From: CAINDI01 sp037127585
GTDB taxonomy: Bacteria; Verrucomicrobiota; Verrucomicrobiia; Palsa-1439
DNA: 64,000 bases
Assembly: GCA_037127585.1 (NCBI GenBank)
Contig: JBAXYB010000005.1
Coordinates: 1-64,000, forward strand
Direction of reading: 5' to 3'
Below, one piece after another: positions 15,762 through 27,487 of the stretch (its first letter is position 1; every line of letters starts with the position of its first letter). The notes below the pieces were generated by a model. It made no database searches. It worked only from the letters and a program-made list of their open reading frames with translations, and had not been told where the DNA came from. The position numbers were made by a program, and so were the translations under genes.

Positions 15762-17198
15762 ATGGAAGGCAACGATCAGATTCAGGCGCGGCTCGAGAAA
15801 CGCGCGAAGCTTTTGGAAAAGGGGATTGATCCGTACGGTGGCCGGTATGAGATCAACGAAACCATCGCCGTCGCGCGCGCGACGCCAACGCCGGAACGCG
15901 ACGTGCGGCTGGCCGGACGGTTGATGAGCCATCGCGACATGGGGAAGAGCATGTTCGCCGACCTCAAGGACTCGAGCGGGCGTATCCAACTTTACATCCA
16001 GAAAAAAGTGCTCAGCGACGAGCAGTTCGAGATGTTCAAGCACTTCGTCGATCTTGGCGACATCATTGGGGTGACCGGGAAGTTGTTCGTGACCCATGCC
16101 GGGGAGTTGACGGTGCGCGTGGAGACTTGGACGATTCTCAGCAAAGCCATCCAGCCGTTGCCGAAGGAGCATTTCGGCCTCAAGGACACCGAAACGCGGC
16201 TCCGGCAGCGCTACCTCGATTTGTGGTTGAACGAGAAGTCGCGCGAGACATTTCTGTTGCGCAGCAAGATCGTGTCGGAGATTCGGAAGTTTCTCGATGG
16301 GCGCGGGTTTGTCGAAGTCGAGACACCGATGATGCAGCCGCTGGCCGGCGGCGCGGCGGCGGAGCCGTTTAAGACGCACCACAACGCGCTCGACCTCGAT
16401 CTGTTTCTGCGCGTCGCACCGGAGCTTTACCTGAAGCGCCTGCTCGTTGGTGGCTTCGAGAAAGTATACGAGATCAATCGCAATTTCCGCAACGAAGGCA
16501 TTTCGCGCCGGCATAATCCCGAGTTCACGATGCTCGAAGTCTACCAAGCCTACGGCGATTTTGAGACGATGATGGACCTCGTGCAGGGCATGATCGTGAC
16601 GATTGCGGAGAACATCTTCGACGAGTTGACCGTGAAGCGGTACGACGGCACGGAGATCGATCTCGCGCCGCCGTGGCGCCGCATCACGTACCGGGAGATT
16701 GTCGAGGAACGCATCGGCAAAGACTGGTTCACGCTTACGCCCGCCGAACGCAAACAGCTCGCGACCCAGATGGGTGTGGACTTCCCGCCCGACGCGCCCG
16801 ACTACGAAGTCACCAACGCCATCTTCGAAAAGACGATCGAGCCGACGTTGATCAATCCGACCTTTGTCACACACTTGCCGGCGGAGTTGGTCGTGCTCGC
16901 GAAGCCAAACAAACAGGATGCCGGCATCGTGGACGTCTTTGAACTCATCATCAACGGCCAGGAGATCGCGCCGGCGTATTCGGAGTTGAACGACCCGGTC
17001 GTCCAGCGCGCCCGACTCCTCGCTCAAGCCGCCGGTCACGCTGAACATCTCGACGAAGATTTCCTCACCGCCCTCGAACACGGCATGCCGCCTGCCGGCG
17101 GGATGGGCATGGGCATCGACCGGCTCGTGATGATGTTGACCGGCGCGGAGAGTATCCGGGACGTGATCCTGTTCCCATTATTGCGCCCGCAATCATGA
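15762..17198 (+). CDS. lysS: lysyl-tRNA synthetase, class II
   Basis: 478 residues. It charges tRNA-Lys with lysine in the cytoplasm. The N-terminal OB-fold anticodon-binding domain (about 45-140, RLAGRLMSHRDMGKSMFADLKD) is followed by the class II core with motif 1 (FVEVETPMMQPLAGGAAAEPF), motif 2 (YEINRNFRNEGISRRHNPEFT) and motif 3 (GMGMGIDRLVMMLTG). Length is usual for the bacterial enzyme. The ATG at 15762 is preferred over a TTG three codons earlier because that TTG lies inside the promoter -10 box. It is followed by lolC with an ATGA overlap, so it heads a lysS-lolC-lolD transcript. Confidence 0.97.
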   Translation: MEGNDQIQARLEKRAKLLEKGIDPYGGRYEINETIAVARATPTPERDVRLAGRLMSHRDMGKSMFADLKDSSGRIQLYIQKKVLSDEQFEMFKHFVDLGDIIGVTGKLFVTHAGELTVRVETWTILSKAIQPLPKEHFGLKDTETRLRQRYLDLWLNEKSRETFLLRSKIVSEIRKFLDGRGFVEVETPMMQPLAGGAAAEPFKTHHNALDLDLFLRVAPELYLKRLLVGGFEKVYEINRNFRNEGISRRHNPEFTMLEVYQAYGDFETMMDLVQGMIVTIAENIFDELTVKRYDGTEIDLAPPWRRITYREIVEERIGKDWFTLTPAERKQLATQMGVDFPPDAPDYEVTNAIFEKTIEPTLINPTFVTHLPAELVVLAKPNKQDAGIVDVFELIINGQEIAPAYSELNDPVVQRARLLAQAAGHAEHLDEDFLTALEHGMPPAGGMGMGIDRLVMMLTGAESIRDVILFPLLRPQS

Positions 17199-18427
17199 CG
17201 CGCTTGCCGTTTGAACTCTTTCTCGGACTCCGGTATCTCAAACCGAAACGCTCGTTTGTTTCTGCGATCACGTTGATCTCGTTGCTCGGTGTGACCCTCG
17301 GCGTCTGGGTGCTCATCGTTGTCATCGCCGTGATGAGCGGGTTCGACCGGGAACTCCGCGACAAACTCATGAGCATGCACGCGCATGTGACCGTGACCGG
17401 CGGCCTGATTCAGAATGGTGACGAAATCCTCGATGTCGTTTTGCACACCCCGCGCGTGAAAGCCGTCGCGCCGTTCGCCATGGGCTTGGTGCTTGTCGAG
17501 TTTCAGAAGCACGTCGCCACCCCGTACCTGAAAGGCATCGACCCGGTTCGCGAGGTCAAAGTCAGCCGGTTGGCCTCCTACATCAAGGAAGGTAAACTCG
17601 ATGTGGCCGGCGAGAAGGTTGTCATCGGTCAGGAGCTCGCGCAGCAGTACGGCATTTTCCTCGGCGACAAAATCACCGTCTACTCACCACGCAACATCGA
17701 GAAAAAGGGCGAGGAAGTTTACCTGCCGATGGAACTCACCGTGACCGGCATCTTCTCGTCGGGCATGTACGAGTACGACATCGGTCTCATCTTCACCTCG
17801 TTGGAAACCGCGCAAGAACTCTACAACCTCAACGGCGCGATTCATGGCGTCGAAGCCATCACCGACGATCCATTCATGGGTTCGCACGAGGTTGCCGCGG
17901 CGCTCCGGCAGAGCTTGCCGGCACCATTGCGGGCCCAGACATGGATGGACATGAACGAAAAACTGCTCGGCGCGATTCAAGTCGAGAAGACTGCGATGTT
18001 CCTCATTCTCAGCCTCGTCATCGTCGTCGCGGCATTCTGTGTCATGGGCACGCTCATTACCGTTGCGGCCCAAAAGACCAATGAGATCGGCGTGTTGAAA
18101 GCGATGGGCGCGACGCCGTTTCGCATCGCTCGATTATTTCTCTTTCAAGGTTTCATCGTCGGCCTCATCGGTGTCGCAATGGGGCTCGTTCTTGGCCTGC
18201 TGACGATTGACCACATCGAACAAATCCGGCGCTTCCTCGCCGACGTGCTTCATCTCGATCTGTTCCCGCGTGAAATTTACAACCTCACGAAGATTCCGAC
18301 GTACCTGACCACGCGCGATCTCGTGACCATTGCGGTGTCCGCACAAATTATCGCCACATTGGGAGGCCTGTTGCCGGCGTTGTGGGCGGCCTTTTTGGAA
18401 CCAGTGGAGGCGCTCCGACATGAGTGA
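17195..18427 (+). CDS. lolC: lipoprotein-releasing ABC permease LolC/LolE-type
   Basis: 410 residues. It starts with the family hallmark ELFLGLRYLKPKRSFVSAITLISLLGVTLGVW, giving the first membrane helix at about 25-48 (FtsX/MacB-like topology). A large periplasmic domain (about 50-265) follows, then three C-terminal helices (MFLILSLVIVVAAFCVMGTLI, LFLFQGFIVGLIGVAMGLVLG, LVTIAVSAQIIATLGGLLPA). With LolD it extracts lipoproteins from the inner membrane for transfer to LolA. Only one permease gene is present, so it may act as a LolF-like homodimer. Overlaps lysS by 4 bp and lolD by 8 bp. Confidence 0.92.
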   Translation: MTRLPFELFLGLRYLKPKRSFVSAITLISLLGVTLGVWVLIVVIAVMSGFDRELRDKLMSMHAHVTVTGGLIQNGDEILDVVLHTPRVKAVAPFAMGLVLVEFQKHVATPYLKGIDPVREVKVSRLASYIKEGKLDVAGEKVVIGQELAQQYGIFLGDKITVYSPRNIEKKGEEVYLPMELTVTGIFSSGMYEYDIGLIFTSLETAQELYNLNGAIHGVEAITDDPFMGSHEVAAALRQSLPAPLRAQTWMDMNEKLLGAIQVEKTAMFLILSLVIVVAAFCVMGTLITVAAQKTNEIGVLKAMGATPFRIARLFLFQGFIVGLIGVAMGLVLGLLTIDHIEQIRRFLADVLHLDLFPREIYNLTKIPTYLTTRDLVTIAVSAQIIATLGGLLPALWAAFLEPVEALRHE

Positions 18428-19079
18428 GCCGATTCTCTCCGCTCGGGATCTCCGCAAGATTTACCGGCTTGGCAAACACGAAGTCGCGGTACTCAACGGC
18501 GTGAATCTCGATGTGAAGCCCGGCGAAGTTCTCGTCATCGTCGGTGCCTCTGGTGCCGGCAAGAGCACGTTGCTGCATCTGCTCGGTGGACTCGATAAGC
18601 CAACGGCTGGCACGGTGCAGTTTGCCGGCAAGTCGTTGGCCGATATGGATCGGACGCGGTGGCGCAACGAACGGGTCGGATTTGTTTTTCAATCGTACAA
18701 TCTCTTACCGGAACTCGACGCGCTCGAAAATGTCTGCGTGCCGGCGATGGTTGCCGGTCGGCGCGAGGTGGAGCGCGGCCGGGAATTGCTCAAGGCAGTT
18801 GGGTTGGGCGAACGACTCGAACACCGGCCAGCCGAGTTAAGCGGTGGTGAACAACAACGCGTGGCTATCGCACGGGCATTGATGAACAAGCCGACGTTGC
18901 TGCTGGCCGATGAACCGACCGGCAATCTCGACGACAAGACGAGCGAATCGATCTTGGATTTGCTCTGGAAGATGCGCGCCGAGACCGGCGCGACATTGGT
19001 GATGGTGACGCACGATCAACACGTCGCCAAGCGCGGCGAGCGCGTGTTGGAGATTGTGGGCGGAAAGATCGCAGCTTGA
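18420..19079 (+). CDS. lolD: lipoprotein-releasing ABC ATPase LolD
   Basis: 219 residues from the ATG at 18420, which overlaps the lolC stop (ATGAGTGA). Walker A GASGAGKS, Q-loop VFQSYNLLPELDALENV, signature LSGGEQQRVAIARAL, Walker B LLLADEPTGNLD and a H-loop VTHD are all intact. The order and the ATxLxxL-like region are those of the MacB/LolD class. It supplies energy to LolC. The end of the gene contains the promoter of the following kinase. Confidence 0.94.
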   Translation: MSEPILSARDLRKIYRLGKHEVAVLNGVNLDVKPGEVLVIVGASGAGKSTLLHLLGGLDKPTAGTVQFAGKSLADMDRTRWRNERVGFVFQSYNLLPELDALENVCVPAMVAGRREVERGRELLKAVGLGERLEHRPAELSGGEQQRVAIARALMNKPTLLLADEPTGNLDDKTSESILDLLWKMRAETGATLVMVTHDQHVAKRGERVLEIVGGKIAA

Positions 19080-19105
19080 ACAGCCAGACGAGCTGCCGAT
19101 AGAAT
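19076..19105 (+). promoter_or_regulatory. promoter of the Ser/Thr kinase gene, leaderless type
   Basis: TTGAAC at 19076 (overlapping the lolD stop) and TAGAAT at 19100 are separated by 18 bp. The -10 box ends 8 nt before the GTG at 19114, supporting that start codon. Confidence 0.6.
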
Positions 19106-19113
19106 CAGCCCGC

Positions 19114-20583
19114 GTGAACACACCGGGTCAACCAGCCAGAACAATTATCGACAATACAAGTCCGGTCACGGTTGGGGTTCAGTCGCAATCTGACTTTGGG
19201 GACTACGAGTTGCTGGAGGAATTGGGGCGGGGCGCGATGGGGGTGGTTTACAAAGCGCGCCAGAAAGACCTCGACCGGCTCGTTGCGATCAAGGTGATTT
19301 TGACCGCGCGCATCGCCTCGCCACAACAGGTCGAGCGGTTCCGAGCGGAGGCCCGCGCGGCGGCCAAGTTGCAGCATCCGAATTGCGTTCACATCTACGA
19401 AGCCGGGGAGGTGCGGGGGAGTCATTACTTTGCGATGGAGTACATCGCCGGTCGCAGTTTGGCTGACGCGATGCAGAGTCGACAATGGGAGTTTGAGGAA
19501 ATTGCGGAGTTGATCAGCAAGGTCGCGCGGGCGGTTGAACATCTCCACGCCCAAGGCATTTTGCACCGTGACCTGAAACCGTCGAACATCCTACTCGATA
19601 AACAGGAGCAGCCGTTCGTCACGGATTTTGGGTTGGCGATGATGTTGGAACGCGAGACGGATTTGGACAAACGCATCGGGATTGCCGGGACACCGAATTA
19701 TATGGCGCCCGAGCAAGCGGGCGGAGTCGCGGCATTCATCGGCCCACGGACGGATGTGTATGGACTCGGCGCGGTGTTGTTTCATCTGTTGACGAACCAG
19801 CCGCCCTTCGGCGCCGGTACGACCATGGACACGTTGGTGCAGGTGATGGAAGGCGAACCGCCGCGGCCGCGCTCGCTCCGACCGCTCATCCCGGCGGAGT
19901 TGGAGACGATCTGCCTGCATTGCCTGGAGCGGCACCCCGATGACCGGTATCGGTCTGCCGCCGCGTTAGCCGACGATCTGGACCGGTATCTCCGCGGCGA
20001 AGCCGTTGAAGCGCGGCCGGGTGGTTTGTTTCATTCGTTAAAAAGTTGGGCCCGCCGGCAACCGGCCCTCGTCTCGCGGCTGGCCGGTTTCGCCGCGTGC
20101 TTCATGATCGCTGAACTCAATTTTCATTTCGCCGGTGAACCGGTTGTCCAGCACCAACAAATCCTCATCACGCTGGCTTTGTGGAGTGCCGCGTCGGTGT
20201 TCTGTCAGTGGTGTCTCGGCAAAGAACGCTGGGCTGAATCGGCCCGGTGGGCTTGGGCAGCCATCGACGTGATTTTGCTGACGATGTTGCTGCGCATCTT
20301 GGGCGCGGTGAACAGCGCGCTCGTGACTGGTTACGCCGTGGCGATTGCGGGAGCGGGATTGTGGTTTCGTGAGCGGCTCGTCTGGCTGGTGACCGGCACA
20401 TCGGCGGTGGGCTACGCGGTGATTGTCGCCGACGGGTATTTGCATGATCTCCCGATGCCGTCGCCGCACTGGCATTTGGTTTTGATTGCGTTGCTGCTCG
20501 TGCTCGGTTGGGTGGTCGCGCACCAAGTCCACCGGATTCGCCGGCTCAGCCGGTACTACAAACGCGAAAACGCCAAGCGCTGA
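19114..20583 (+). CDS. membrane-bound Hanks-type Ser/Thr protein kinase
   Basis: 489 residues from the GTG at 19114. An upstream in-frame GTG at 19054 would overlap lolD and the promoter. The kinase domain spans about 30-300: Gly loop LGRGAMGVVYKA, VAIK with Lys60, catalytic HRDLKPSN (151-158, Asp153), DFGLA and YMAPEQA. The C-terminal 180 residues contain about five hydrophobic segments and no PASTA, WD40 or other sensor domain. This layout is common for the many kinases of planctomycetes and verrucomicrobia. Ligand and targets are unknown. Following lolD may mean envelope-linked signalling, but its own promoter makes the link loose. Confidence 0.9.
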   Translation: MNTPGQPARTIIDNTSPVTVGVQSQSDFGDYELLEELGRGAMGVVYKARQKDLDRLVAIKVILTARIASPQQVERFRAEARAAAKLQHPNCVHIYEAGEVRGSHYFAMEYIAGRSLADAMQSRQWEFEEIAELISKVARAVEHLHAQGILHRDLKPSNILLDKQEQPFVTDFGLAMMLERETDLDKRIGIAGTPNYMAPEQAGGVAAFIGPRTDVYGLGAVLFHLLTNQPPFGAGTTMDTLVQVMEGEPPRPRSLRPLIPAELETICLHCLERHPDDRYRSAAALADDLDRYLRGEAVEARPGGLFHSLKSWARRQPALVSRLAGFAACFMIAELNFHFAGEPVVQHQQILITLALWSAASVFCQWCLGKERWAESARWAWAAIDVILLTMLLRILGAVNSALVTGYAVAIAGAGLWFRERLVWLVTGTSAVGYAVIVADGYLHDLPMPSPHWHLVLIALLLVLGWVVAHQVHRIRRLSRYYKRENAKR

Positions 20584-20608
20584 GAACTCAGGCCGGGCTT
20601 TCTTTTGG

Positions 20609-20637
20609 TTGCAGGCTACCGGTCTCTGCTGTAAATA
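20609..20637 (+). promoter_or_regulatory. ilvE-mcsA-mcsB promoter, leaderless type
   Basis: TTGCAG at 20609 and TAAATA at 20632 are separated by 17 bp. The -10 box ends 9 nt before the ATG at 20647. Confidence 0.6.
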
Positions 20638-20646
20638 CCTTCACGA

Positions 20647-21513
20647 ATGAAAATCTTTTTGGATGGAAAATATGTCGAAGAAGCCGACGCGAAGGTGTCG
20701 GTCTTCGATCATGGGTTGTTGTACGGCGACGGAATCTTCGAGGGGATTCGTGTGTACGGCGGGAAAATATTCCGGTTGGAGCAGCATCTCGACCGGCTGT
20801 TCGCGTCCGGCAAGGCGATCATGTTGCAGGTGCCGATGTCGAAGGTGGCGCTGACGGAAGCTTGCCGGGAGACTTGCCGGCTCAATGGAATTAAGGATGG
20901 ATATATCCGGTTGGTCGTGACGCGGGGCGTCGGCTACCTGGGCTTGTCGCCGTTTAAGTGCAAGAGTCCGACGGTGTTTATCATTGCGGCGACGATCGAG
21001 CTTTATCCGGAGGAGGTTTACCGGAACGGGTTGAAGTTGATCACGGCGGCGACGATTCGGACGAATCCGGCGGCGTTCAGTCCGGCGGTGAAGTCGTTGA
21101 ATTATTTGAACAACATCATGGCGAAGATCGAGGCGATCAATGCCGGGACGGTCGAGGCGTTGATGTTGAATGACTCGGGCTTTGTCGCGGAATGCTCGGG
21201 CGATAATGTGTTTATCATTCGCGGCGGGAAGTTGGAGACGCCGCCGGCGAGTGCGGGGTCGTTGAACGGGATCACGCGGGCGGCGGTCATGGAGTTGGCC
21301 GGGAAGTTGGGGATCCCGGTGAGCGAGCCGAACCTGACCCGGTATGATGTGATGACAGCGGATGAGTGTTTCTTGACGGGCACGGCGGCGGAGATTGTGC
21401 CGGTGGCGTCGTTGGATGCGCGGATCATTGGGGCCGGGAAACCGGGGCCGGTCACGTTGCAATTGATCGAGGAGTTCCGTAAGTTGACTCGCGTGGAGGG
21501 AACGCCGATATAA
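20647..21513 (+). CDS. ilvE: branched-chain amino acid aminotransferase (PLP fold type IV)
   Basis: 288 residues. It transfers the amino group between branched-chain 2-oxo acids and glutamate. Family features are FDHGLLYGDGIFEGIRVY at 20-37, the PLP Lys149 in AVKSLNYLNN, and the cofactor-phosphate loop GFVAECSGDNVFII plus GITRAAVMELA. Length fits the short bacterial IlvE/D-amino acid transaminase group, so a D-amino acid or 4-amino-4-deoxychorismate role cannot be excluded from sequence alone. The stop overlaps the mcsA start (TAATG), tying an amino-acid enzyme to a proteolysis module. The coding strand is notably G-rich at third positions. Confidence 0.9.
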   Translation: MKIFLDGKYVEEADAKVSVFDHGLLYGDGIFEGIRVYGGKIFRLEQHLDRLFASGKAIMLQVPMSKVALTEACRETCRLNGIKDGYIRLVVTRGVGYLGLSPFKCKSPTVFIIAATIELYPEEVYRNGLKLITAATIRTNPAAFSPAVKSLNYLNNIMAKIEAINAGTVEALMLNDSGFVAECSGDNVFIIRGGKLETPPASAGSLNGITRAAVMELAGKLGIPVSEPNLTRYDVMTADECFLTGTAAEIVPVASLDARIIGAGKPGPVTLQLIEEFRKLTRVEGTPI

Positions 21514-22010
21514 TGCAGTGCGATATTTGCAAAAAGAATGAAGCGACGGTGCATCTGACGCAGATCATCGACAATAAGATGTTGAAGGTGGATCTGTGCG
21601 ACGGGTGTTCGAAGACGAAGGGCATTCAGGAGACGACCGGGTTTTCGTTGGCGGATTTGCACATCGGGCTTGGGGCCGGCGAGGACATTGCCGGCGATGC
21701 GGATTTGAAGTGCAAGGTGTGCGGGTTCACGCAGGCGGATTTTAAGAAGACGGGCCGGCTGGGGTGCAGTGCGTGTTGGGGGACGTTTGAGGCGGGGTTG
21801 GCGCCGTTGTTGAAGGCGATGCACAAGAGTGACCGGCATGTGGGGAAGGTGCCGGGCAAAGCGGCGCACACGTTGGTGATCACGGAGCAGATTAAGGATT
21901 TGGCGGGGGAGTTGGAGAAGGCGGTGCGCGGGGAGAAGTACGAGGACGCGGCGCATATTCGCGACCAGATCCGGGAGTTGGAGTCGAAGTTAAAAATTTC
22001 AGCCGTATGA
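21513..22010 (+). CDS. mcsA: McsA-like zinc-binding adaptor, activator of McsB
   Basis: 165 residues. Two CxxC pairs come first (CDICKKNEATVHLTQI at 3-18 and CDGC near 31), then a second zinc ribbon with CKVCGF and CSAC (about 70-95). A C-terminal UVR motif follows (about 135-160, LEKAVRGEKYEDAAHIRDQIRELE). This is the McsA pattern. In Bacillus McsA binds and activates the arginine kinase McsB and helps target clients to ClpC. It overlaps ilvE by one base and mcsB by 4 bp. Confidence 0.92.
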   Translation: MQCDICKKNEATVHLTQIIDNKMLKVDLCDGCSKTKGIQETTGFSLADLHIGLGAGEDIAGDADLKCKVCGFTQADFKKTGRLGCSACWGTFEAGLAPLLKAMHKSDRHVGKVPGKAAHTLVITEQIKDLAGELEKAVRGEKYEDAAHIRDQIRELESKLKISAV

Positions 22011-23113
22011 AGATTGACGAACTATTAAGCAGCCCAAGCGAGTGGGTTCGGACGGAAGGTCCGAACAGTAAAATTGTCATGTCGAGCCGGGTCCGGTTCG
22101 CCCGGAATTTGCGGAATGTGGCGTTTCCCGGTTGGGCGAAGAAGGCGGAACGGCAGAAGTTGTTGGAGTTGATCCGGCCAGTGGTTGAGCAGTTGCCGGA
22201 GATGGCGAGTTCGTTCAGTGATTCGATGGATAATCTGGCGGCGCTGGACAAGCAGGTGCTTGTGGAGCGCCACCTGATCAGCCGGGAACATGCGGCCAAG
22301 AACGTCGGGAGCGGCGTGGTCATTAATGACAAAGAGACGTTGAGCGTGATGATCAACGAGGAAGATCATTTGCGGATGCAGGCGATCAAGTCGGGGTTGC
22401 AGCTCAAGAGCATTTTTAAGTTGATCGATAAGGTGGATACCGAGTTGGAAGGGGTGCTGGATTTTGCGTATTCGCCCCGGTTGGGTTATCTGACGGCGTG
22501 TCCGACGAATGTCGGCACCGGCATGCGGGCGTCGGCGATGGTGCATTTGCCGGCCATGGTGTTGAGCGATCAGATTAACCAAGTTGTCCAAGCGGTGAAC
22601 AAATTGGGACTGGCGGTGCGCGGATTATACGGAGAGGGGACGGAAGCGTTGGGAAATGTTTTCCAGGTCTCGAATCAGACGACGCTCGGCGAGAAGGAAA
22701 CGGACGTTATTGACCGGCTGAATAAGGTAATCTTGCAAATCATCGATCACGAAGAGAATGCGCGGATTACGCTGCTTGAAAAGAAGCCGCGGTTAGCCTA
22801 CGATCAGGTGGGTCGGGCGTATGGAGTGTTGACCAACGCCCACACCGTTAGTTCCAAGGAGGCACTGAATCTGCTAAGTTTGTTACGTATGGGGGTTGAT
22901 TTAGAACTTTTCCCGGCGGGGACCCGGCTGATCGTGGACGAGTTGTTCATTGTGGCCCAGCCCGCGCACGTGCAGAAAGCCGCGGAGCGTAAGCTCACTG
23001 CGGAAGAACGCGACATCTTTCGCGCGGATTTGATCCGGCAGCGGTTGAAAGATGTCACGAAACCAACAGTCGCAACCGCCGCGCCCCCAGAAGGGCCGGC
23101 CGAGTTAGCTTAA
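22007..23113 (+). CDS. mcsB: protein-arginine kinase McsB
   Basis: 368 residues. It phosphorylates protein arginines, marking clients for ClpC. The phosphagen-kinase fold is shown by SSRVRFARNLRNVAFPGW (25-42) with nucleotide-binding Arg residues, TACPTNVGTGMRASAMVHLPAM (catalytic loop region) and LRMGVDLELFP. The allosteric phosphoarginine-pocket motif RDxxRA is present as RDIFRA at 335-340. No CtsR repressor gene is in the cluster, unlike Firmicutes operons, so control differs. It overlaps mcsA and is followed 12 bp later by clpC. Confidence 0.95.
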   Translation: MKIDELLSSPSEWVRTEGPNSKIVMSSRVRFARNLRNVAFPGWAKKAERQKLLELIRPVVEQLPEMASSFSDSMDNLAALDKQVLVERHLISREHAAKNVGSGVVINDKETLSVMINEEDHLRMQAIKSGLQLKSIFKLIDKVDTELEGVLDFAYSPRLGYLTACPTNVGTGMRASAMVHLPAMVLSDQINQVVQAVNKLGLAVRGLYGEGTEALGNVFQVSNQTTLGEKETDVIDRLNKVILQIIDHEENARITLLEKKPRLAYDQVGRAYGVLTNAHTVSSKEALNLLSLLRMGVDLELFPAGTRLIVDELFIVAQPAHVQKAAERKLTAEERDIFRADLIRQRLKDVTKPTVATAAPPEGPAELA

Positions 23114-23125
23114 GGGGGACAGCTT

Positions 23126-25600
<2,475 letters not shown>

Positions 25601-25624
25601 GTCCGGTAAGCTTGCGAAACTATG

Positions 25625-25655
25625 AAGGGCGCACAGTAATGTGCGCCCTTTAGTT
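25625..25655 (+). terminator. terminator after clpC
   Basis: AAGGGCGCAC at 25625-25634 pairs with GTGCGCCCTT at 25641-25650 around a 6-nt loop, followed by TAGTTT. The T-tract is short, so it may be moderate in strength. Confidence 0.7.
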
Positions 25656-25755
25656 TCTCCGAAAACTACCAATTAGCGGCCGAATTGAGAGAATCCCGGC
25701 AACTCTAGTTTAGTTATCGTCATGGCCTTGAAGCTGCTTTTATGAGGGTCTTGCA

Positions 25756-26799
25756 ATGACAATTTTTGCTCTCAGAATATTTTTCCTCCTCCTCTGCGTC
25801 CTCGGCAGTTGGGCGATTGGCCAGCTCAACGACATGTGGGAGAAGCATCCCATTGTGGCGATCTTCCTCGGCTTGATCGGCGGTGGGGCCGTGATCATGT
25901 TCGACCGGTTTCTGAAAGGTTTTTCGTTGCGCGGCCTATCCTCGGCCACGTTTGGCATTTTCATCGGCTGGACGATCAGCTACTTAATTGGCAATTCGGT
26001 TCTCTTTAGTTTCATCGACGCCCAACCCAAGCTCATCGCCCAAATCGTGATGTACGTTGTTTTCACCTATCTCGGCATGATGATCGCCTTGCGCGGCAGC
26101 GACGAGTTCAACCTCGTCATCCCGTATATCCGTTTCCGTCGCGAAGACAAACCCGAGCGCCTCATCCTGCTCGACACGAACATCATCATTGACGGCCGGA
26201 TCCTCGATGTCTGCGCCACCGGCTTTCTCCCGGCCGTCTTTGTCATTCCCCGCTTCGTGCTCGCCGAACTGCAATACATCGCGGATGCCGGCGACGAAAA
26301 CCGGCGGGCCCGCGGCAAACGCGGTCTCGACGTTCTCAATGCGCTCCAAAAAAATCCCCATGTCGAAGTGAAAATCAGCGATGAAGACGTGCTCGGCATC
26401 AAAGAAGTGGATGCCAAACTTGTGCAACTGGCCAAACAGCTCAACGCCGAAATCATCACCAACGACTACAATCTCAACCGCATCGCGGAACTCCAGCGCG
26501 TCAAGACGATCAACCTCATCGAACTCGCGAAAGCACTCCGCCCGGTTATCTTGCCGGGCGAAAAGCTCCACGTGAAACTCGTCAAAGACGGCCGGGAAGC
26601 CGACCAAGCCGTCGCCTACCTCGACGACGGGACGATGATTGTTGTCAACCATGGCCGCCGGCAAATGGGTCATGAAATCGAAGTTGTTATCGATAGCGTC
26701 CTCCAAACCTCCGCCGGTCGCATGGCCTTTGCGAACCCGGTTCTCCTCGCAAAAGTCGGGACAGCGCTGGCTTCCGGCGAACTTGCGCAAACGAAATAG
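25756..26799 (+). CDS. PIN-TRAM domain membrane protein (YacL-like)
   Basis: 347 residues. Four N-terminal hydrophobic segments (about 1-110) are followed by a PIN nuclease-like domain with acidic residues in LILLDTNIIIDGRILDVC, VLAELQYIAD and IITNDYNLNRIAEL. A C-terminal TRAM RNA-binding domain (about 275-330, GEKLHVKLVKDGREADQAV) follows. This is the order of Bacillus YacL, which lies beside ispD in Firmicutes as it does here. A GAGGG ribosome site sits 8 nt upstream of the ATG. An RNase or RNA-linked membrane role is inferred from the domains. Confidence 0.9.
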   Translation: MTIFALRIFFLLLCVLGSWAIGQLNDMWEKHPIVAIFLGLIGGGAVIMFDRFLKGFSLRGLSSATFGIFIGWTISYLIGNSVLFSFIDAQPKLIAQIVMYVVFTYLGMMIALRGSDEFNLVIPYIRFRREDKPERLILLDTNIIIDGRILDVCATGFLPAVFVIPRFVLAELQYIADAGDENRRARGKRGLDVLNALQKNPHVEVKISDEDVLGIKEVDAKLVQLAKQLNAEIITNDYNLNRIAELQRVKTINLIELAKALRPVILPGEKLHVKLVKDGREADQAVAYLDDGTMIVVNHGRRQMGHEIEVVIDSVLQTSAGRMAFANPVLLAKVGTALASGELAQTK

Positions 26800-26812
26800 C
26801 TTCTGCTAGTCT
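26783..26812 (+). promoter_or_regulatory. ispD promoter, leaderless type
   Basis: TTGCGC at 26783 and TAGTCT at 26807 are 18 bp apart and overlap the end of the PIN-TRAM gene. Only 6 nt separate the -10 box from the ATG at 26819. Confidence 0.65.
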
Positions 26813-26818
26813 GCCGGC

Positions 26819-27487
26819 ATGGTCACCGCCATCGTGCTTGCTGCCGGCCGCTCCACGCGGATGGGCGGCGGGACGAATAAACAATTTATTGATCTTCTCG
26901 GGAAACCCTTGATCTGGTACGCACTCACTGCGTTCCAGCAATGCCGGCTCGTCACCGAAATCATCCTCGTGCGCCGGCCCGACTACGCTGCGGAAGCGAC
27001 GGAGATCGCGAGGGAATTCTCAAAGGTCGTCGCGTTTGCCGAGGGCGGAGTCGAACGGCAGAACTCGGTCTGGAACGGTTTGGAGAAAGCCACCGGCGAG
27101 ATCGTTGCCGTCCACGATGGCGCACGGCCCTTAGTCACACCGGCCTTGATCGAAGCGACCGTCGAGAGTGCCCGACAACATGGCACCGGTATCGCCGCCA
27201 CCAAGGTCGTGGACACGATCAAGGAAGCCGACGGCAAGATTGTTTCCCGTACCGTGGATCGCACCAAACTCTGGGCCGTCCAAACGCCGCAGACCGTCCG
27301 CCGGGATTTGCTCCGGGAAGCCTATGGGGCCGTGTTCAAGAAAGCCCTCATCGTTACCGACGAAGCTGCCGCCGTCGAACTCCTCGGTCACCGGGTCGAT
27401 TTGGTGGAGACGCCGTTCCTCAATCTGAAGATTACCACACCCACCGATCTCGCCATGGCAGAAGCATTGCTCCGGCAACGCCAATGA
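26819..27487 (+). CDS. ispD: 2-C-methyl-D-erythritol 4-phosphate cytidylyltransferase
   Basis: 222 residues. It makes CDP-methylerythritol in the MEP isoprenoid pathway. The nucleotide loop LAAGRSTRMGGGTNKQF (7-23), VHDGARPLVTPALI (about 101-114) and the end TTPTDLAMAEALL are family hallmarks. Length is normal. The stop overlaps the next gene (ATGA). ispF follows one gene later. Confidence 0.96.
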   Translation: MVTAIVLAAGRSTRMGGGTNKQFIDLLGKPLIWYALTAFQQCRLVTEIILVRRPDYAAEATEIAREFSKVVAFAEGGVERQNSVWNGLEKATGEIVAVHDGARPLVTPALIEATVESARQHGTGIAATKVVDTIKEADGKIVSRTVDRTKLWAVQTPQTVRRDLLREAYGAVFKKALIVTDEAAAVELLGHRVDLVETPFLNLKITTPTDLAMAEALLRQRQ